Notes under the pieces: generated by a model
Told to the model about the DNA's origin: nothing
Seen by the model: only the letters and a program-made list of their open reading frames with translations
The model's database searches: none
Shown: piece after piece, positions 58,968 to 64,000 of the stretch
Layout of the letters: every line of letters begins with the position of its first letter
Numbering within the stretch: position 1 is the first letter of the stretch
Source of the DNA: Brachypodius melanocephalos
Taxonomy: Eukaryota; Chordata; Aves; Passeriformes; Pycnonotidae
Length of the DNA stretch: 64,000 nt
Assembly (NCBI GenBank): GCA_013398615.1
Contig: VZSR01001685.1
Coordinates: forward strand, 35,329,568-35,393,567
Direction: 5' to 3'
Position numbers and translations under genes: made by a program

Positions 58968-61900
58968 GGACAAAGCTGTTGGAAATAAGCCGTTGACTTC
59001 AAAATGTGCCTGATTAAAAAGAATGCTGATAAAAATTGAGATGAGAACAGCTGGAACTTTGATTGCAGTTATGCTTTCTTCTGGATGTTTATTTCTAGAT
59101 CACTTTTGCAGCTGTTTTTATCTACTCCTTAGAAGTTCTTTTAGATTTGAGGAACCATTAGCTGTAAAAGTAAACATCAGCTCAAGTCTGGTTTTATAGA
59201 TCTTGAAACCATTGAGAGTGGGAAAGATAACATGAGACTAATGCTGAACTAGATCAGACTTAAGTGATGCTTTGAACAGCCTCTAAGGATTTCAGGCTCC
59301 ACCTGTAATTCTAACAGAATATCGAGTATTTCTAATATTATTCTTTATTAAGCAGTTAGGAATTTCCAAGCTCCAGGAATTAAAAGACTTTTTTTGGAAA
59401 ACTTAAATTCATGGTCCTTAAAACTATTTCTGCTGCCTTTCAGTATCTGTCATATATAAATATTATGCTTCAAATGAAACAGATCTGCAGTTTTGACTCC
59501 ACTTCACTCTGTTTTGTTATTATAGTTTAAGGGTTCTTTAATAACTGTGGGTTTTATTTGCTTAAGAGATGCCTGTTTGGAGACTGGAGAAAGGTCAGGG
59601 TTAACCCTGCTTAACCTTAGCTAATGACCTATATTGGTGGTCCCCTTTTTAGACTCAGGAGTGTCAGCAATGATGCTGTGGCCACTGACTGACTTCCATG
59701 CCATGTCCCACTGAAATAAACACACTGTTATACTTTTTGTGCTCCTCCCCAGTAGAAATTTTTAACATGCTACATTGATAAAAGCCCTCTGGTAGAAGTC
59801 ATTGAGACTTCTCTATTTTTCAGATTTAAGATTTTAAGAATTCAAGCACAAGATACATCTTGTTGAAAAATTCTTTCAGATGGCTTCAAGACTCTTCTTC
59901 TGGAACCATTCCTGGATTTGAAAAATATTTTTTCAGTTTCTATATTCAGCTTTCATTTCTCTGTCCTGAGCATTTCTGCTAATGATGGAGATTTCCTCAC
60001 ATTTCTCCACAGGCATTCTCTCTAGGCTCCCTGAAAGCCCCTAGCCTTGCAGATGCCATTGATCCTTGCTCCCATCACAGCCCGGAAGGCTGTCATTCCA
60101 AAGCATTCCTTCCCCCAGGATATCTTCTGCTCCCCTCCACACATCCACAGCTTCCCAAAAGAGCAGGGTGCTGTACCTTCACAGGCAGGGTTCGCCCAGC
60201 AGTTCAGAAACACACAGCCTCATGGCAACAGTAAGACTCAAAAGCTCCTGGCTGCATTTGAGCAACTGGCGGTCATCAGGACAACCGAGTGGAAAAGAAT
60301 ATATATTGCACTGGAAAGTTTGCAGTGTGGCTGACAGTATCTCTTTCCCCCCTTCTCTGGAGCTGAAAATAAGAGGCCTTGAGTCAGCTCTGTTTCTACT
60401 TCAATGTCATGTCCTTGGCTCTCAGCACTCCTCTGGTGCTAAAATGAGTTTTGATCGTGAAATTAATGGGATTTATGTTTTTCATGGAGACAATTCCCAA
60501 GGGGGAATTTGAAAGAATAATATAACGACTAATAATTTTCACCAGCCTAGCATGGGAGAGCAAGCCAACTAAATGAAAGAGTTAATGCAAACATAACTCC
60601 TGCAATAATCATTGATACTGTTTATGACACAGACCATGACTCTAGACTAAAGGGGGGAAAAGGCCATTTGCAAGTTTCATCCTACCCTTCACCATCCCAT
60701 CCAAGTCCCTCAAATACTCCTGCGGGGTCTGTGAAAGGAAACTAAGGAAAGCAAGAAAAATGCCAGTCCTCTGAGCAGGCACCTTTGCCATCATGGGAAC
60801 AGAAAAATCCATGAGCAAAGAAGATGAGTCTTCACTCTGACTTGTCCTGGTTTCACATGGTTTCAGTTTGTTGCTGACTCATGATACCCAGACACCAAAG
60901 ACTGTCTGCCATGGCACACTGGCTCAGCTCACAGGAAAGGAAGGAAAGTTAGGTAGAAGAGCGTTCTTTACCAACAGGTCTTCTGACTAGTCCATGCCCA
61001 TTTCAGTTCTGTTCTTAAACTGATCTGTTCCTTTTCCCAGCTGTCGCTTTGACTGTACTCCAGAGTGATCTTGCCCTGAGCTTTCTCCACAGTGGCTATG
61101 GAGGGTTCACGAAGAAAAAGGACTTTTTTCCCATGTCACAAGCTAAATTCGAACTGCTCTCCACTGCAAAATCTCTACAGTGTATCAATCAGCACCGCAT
61201 CCACAGACTCTGTGTTGGTGCCACTGTCCTTTCACCCAACAGGATGATGCACACAGTGGTGTTATGAGGTGGCAGCAGAAGCTGAGAACACCAGCGCTTA
61301 AGGCAAAAACAAGGTAGTCATACAGATATCAGTGCCAACAACTTAACTCATGGAAAAGGACATGAAAGCAGGCATGATGAAAATTCTTGCCTAGAACAGT
61401 AACTGCTCTTGGGTATTTTATAAACTTTTGTTCACTTGTTTATTTTTATGAGGCAGTCTGAAAATAATATCCCCGATTAAGTAAATATTTAAAACCAGCA
61501 GTAAACCACACATTCAGCAGACGACTGGCATATAAAGACATTGAAGCACCTGCTTAGATACTGCCCTGGGTAGCAATGATCTTAAGCATGCACTTAAATA
61601 CTTTTCGGATCATACCAAGTAGAGATACAGAGTTATGTTCAGCTTGGCAGTGTTTTGAAGTGTTTTCTAATGCCTTACTCCAGTAAGTTTTCCCTCTATT
61701 TCCTTGTCTTTCAGCAATCTTCAATAACTTAACCTTCAAAAACCCTGATTTTATTAAGAAGTGCAGGGTTTCATCACTAATGTTTGTCTGGACATTGTAG
61801 AAGCGAATCTGCCCCGGAATGACTGTTAGTTTTTTGTAATATCCATTATTGTCCTTTTCTTTGAATTAGATGCCACAAACAACTGAAAAACAACACACAG

Positions 61901-63009
61901 AGATTACTACAAACATTGTGCACATCTGTAAGTGATGATTTGCATATGCTTGCACCATGCTTGTAATGATTTGAAAATATCTGAAATGCTCTGTAGTATC
62001 CTGGTTTATAACATATCCTTCACCACAGTTTACACATTGAGAATGCATGCTGAAAACAGGAAACCCGCATATGGAGGGTAGGTAAAAGAGGATTATAGTA
62101 TACATGCATTCGACAGAATAGTCCCAGTCTAAGAGTATCATGAGCATCAGGCTTGCATAAACAAATCAGTGCTTAACCCACAGATGTATCTAACGACCAG
62201 ATGGATTCTGCATGTTTACAACTGGAAAAAGCTCTCTGAGCTTTTCTATTGTTTGTTGACTTACACCCTATAATATTAATTTTATTTGTGAAACGAAGTT
62301 ATTCACAGGGATATTGCAAGTTCTTAAAAGGAAATGGAGTTACTTAATATATGCCACAGGAGAAGATGTATAGGTCTGTTCTCTGCTGCCTTGGAGTTCT
62401 CATGTCCTAGGTGAGTTACGAGGCATGCAACCAAACGTACAATTGCACTTTTTAAACCAATTTACCTCTTTTATACAATATTTCTTTTAGATTTTCCCCC
62501 TAGCAGTTGGCTCAGAGATTGCAAACTTCCTTATCCTTTCAGCCTAAGGCACTTGCAGAACTTCATGAGAGCCTGAACCCCCCCTCCCCTTTAACTCAGA
62601 AGTGTAGCCTACAAACCCATGGCCGTGCAGCACGCAGGCAGCCCTGAAGCCCTGCTGACCTTCACCTTGCTGGTGTCCTTTGACACGTCTGCCAAGAGAG
62701 GTAAAATGCTACCACCAGAGAGTAAGCAGAGCCTGTCAGCCGGGGGACTCTGCAGTCCCGAGGCTCAGCTTGGGGGGGGTCGGCGGTGAGGCAAGGAGCA
62801 ATGTGAAAGGGGCCCACTCGTGTGCAATGGCTGCCTGTGACTCCACAGCACAGCCCTGCTCAGTGTTTCTGTGCTGAAGGCTGCAAAGACTTTAGCCAAA
62901 AGGTTGCTTAAAGCAAACTATTGCAAGGTACGGCACGTTGTATTTATTTAAGTCTTGACATCTGCTCACTTCAGACACCACAAAAACTCTCTCATTGCTG
63001 ATAGCGGGG

Positions 63010-63780
63010 GAAGGAACGTATTAGGCTAGAAAACTCCTTCTATCGAGGGCTCGGGGCCGGCCGTCGGGGCAAGGTGGCAGCACCGCCGCTGGCCGCGTCC
63101 CCTCCTGGCTCCCCGCGGCGCCGGCGGCCGCCTCCGCACCATCCGTGTGCCCGATCCGCACGGCGGTGCTGCACCGAGGCAATAGCTGGGCACAGCGCTC
63201 AAGTTCCGCGGGCTGAGCGGCCCCCACCGCTGTGCACACGGCAAAGACAGACTCGGCCAAAGGCGCATTGACGCTTCTGCCGGCCTGCCCGCGAACCCCG
63301 CCGTGTCCCACGTGGAGCCAGGAGCTTCGGGAGCTGGGAGCCGGGGCTCAGCAGTGGCCGGAGAACAACCTCCCCCCCGGGGCTCTGTGTTCCCTAGAGA
63401 GGGGAAGACGAGGAGGAGGCACCCGTCGGGCTGGCTGCAGTGGCGATGCACGTCGGGGAGGCATCGGGGCGGGCAGCCCGGTGAGGCAGCTGGGCCCGCT
63501 CCCTGCTGCCCGGGGGCAGCCCCGCGGCCGGGACTGCGGGCAGGGGCCGAGGGCGAGGGGGTGGCGGGGCTTGCGCGTCCGGGGGAGACGTGGGCGGTAT
63601 CCAGCCCGCTGAGGTCGTTGCAAGCTTAATTACTTTTTCTTCTATGGAAATTAATCGCGGCGGTATTCTACGGGGATCTGAGTCCGTGAAGAGAAAAAGG
63701 GGACGCTGAGCAGGAGTTGCAGCCGCGGTGTCCCTCGGAGCCTGCCAAGCGCCGCGTCCCCGGCCGCCTACGCCTGTTTG
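63010..63780. promoter_or_regulatory. Second CpG island near the right edge
   Basis: GC-rich, CpG-dense sequence begins abruptly near 63040 and continues to about 63775; after an AT-richer interval with a 17-base A run, GC-rich sequence resumes at 63945 and leaves the window. Long open frames on both strands (for example 63026-63451 minus and 63232-63612 plus) are expected in such DNA and match no known protein. In other vertebrates the gene next to the STK3 promoter is OSR2, transcribed away from STK3, so this may be its upstream or 5' region. No OSR2 coding sequence (zinc fingers, or a MGSKALPAPIPL-like start) is present here. Confidence 0.6.
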
Positions 63781-64000
63781 TCAAATCTTGGCATTTCCTG
63801 ACTACTTCATTAAAAACAAAACAGAATATCCCACCCAATAAATCGGAGCGAAGCCGATGATGATTTAGTCACCAAGAAACACCAGCGGAATCACATGCCA
63901 GATAGACGGGCGGTCACTGTTTTCCTTAAAAAAAAAAAAAAAAAAGTCCGCGGTGTTAGCCCGGGGCTGGGCTCGGTTCGCGGTTGCCCTCGCTGCCCAG

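Larger units (their letters stand above)
46721..63000. other. Intergenic stretch upstream of STK3 (no gene seen)
   Basis: About 16 kb of AT-rich sequence lies between the STK3 island and the next GC-rich island. Open frames up to 163 codons (49548-50039, plus) occur but show no recognisable domain and no exon structure I can support. No CR1 or LTR was recognised. Simple repeats are listed separately. It may hold enhancers or a divergent noncoding transcript from the STK3 island; the sequence alone does not show this. Confidence 0.6.

Noticed and set aside
60022..60512. Overlapping frames of 63-148 codons
   Set aside because: Three frames on both strands are open together, which indicates a chance lack of stops rather than selection on one of them.
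63026..63629. Long overlapping frames on both strands in the right-hand CpG island
   Set aside because: Arg/Gly/Pro/Ala-rich frames on both strands are the usual product of GC-rich DNA without stops. None matches OSR2 or another protein known to me.
1..64000. tRNA, rRNA, CRISPR array or bacterial-type operon
   Set aside because: None seen. The spliced kinase gene, CR1 elements and CpG islands show vertebrate nuclear DNA, where operons and CRISPR are not expected.

Overview
The window looks like avian (at least sauropsid) nuclear DNA. It is AT-rich and gene-sparse. The recognisable interspersed repeats are CR1-type non-LTR retrotransposons plus one retroviral LTR element, and I saw no mammalian SINEs or L1. 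One protein-coding gene can be read with confidence: STK3 (MST2), the Hippo-pathway serine/threonine kinase. It lies on the minus strand and its first six coding exons are in the window. The exons join in frame over 681 nt (227 codons), from the start Met to the HPMR sequence in the middle of the kinase domain. The later exons (rest of the kinase, inhibitory linker, SARAH domain) must lie beyond the left edge.

Layout, left to right: 1-19014 is intron 6 (incomplete), with only simple repeats recognised. Exons 6 and 5 are at 19015-19182 and 19602-19766. Intron 4 (19767-37152, 17.4 kb) holds nearly all recognised mobile DNA: a degraded LINE relic, two CR1-type elements (one broken by a 100-N assembly gap), an older CR1 interrupted by a 787-bp LTR element, and a short reverse-strand CR1 tail. 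Exons 4, 3, 2 and 1 are at 37153-37267, 39180-39308, 39739-39819 and 45951-45973. Exon 1 sits in a CpG island (about 45.8-46.7 kb) with a CCAAT box and a striking inverted pair of ZNF143/THAP11-like sites. From 46.7 to 63.0 kb I see no supported gene. A second CpG island (about 63.0-63.8 kb) starts near the right edge and GC-rich sequence resumes at the very end; by vertebrate synteny this could be upstream sequence of OSR2, but no OSR2 exon is visible.

The most unusual item is the LTR element at 29567-30353. It runs TG...CA and is flanked by a perfect 6-bp duplication (CCTAGC) inside a CR1. It carries the C-terminal part of a retroviral Env transmembrane subunit up to its very edge, and it places an AATAAA in the sense orientation of STK3 within intron 4. 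I found no convincing new multi-gene system; this is mostly an ordinary vertebrate intron and intergenic landscape.
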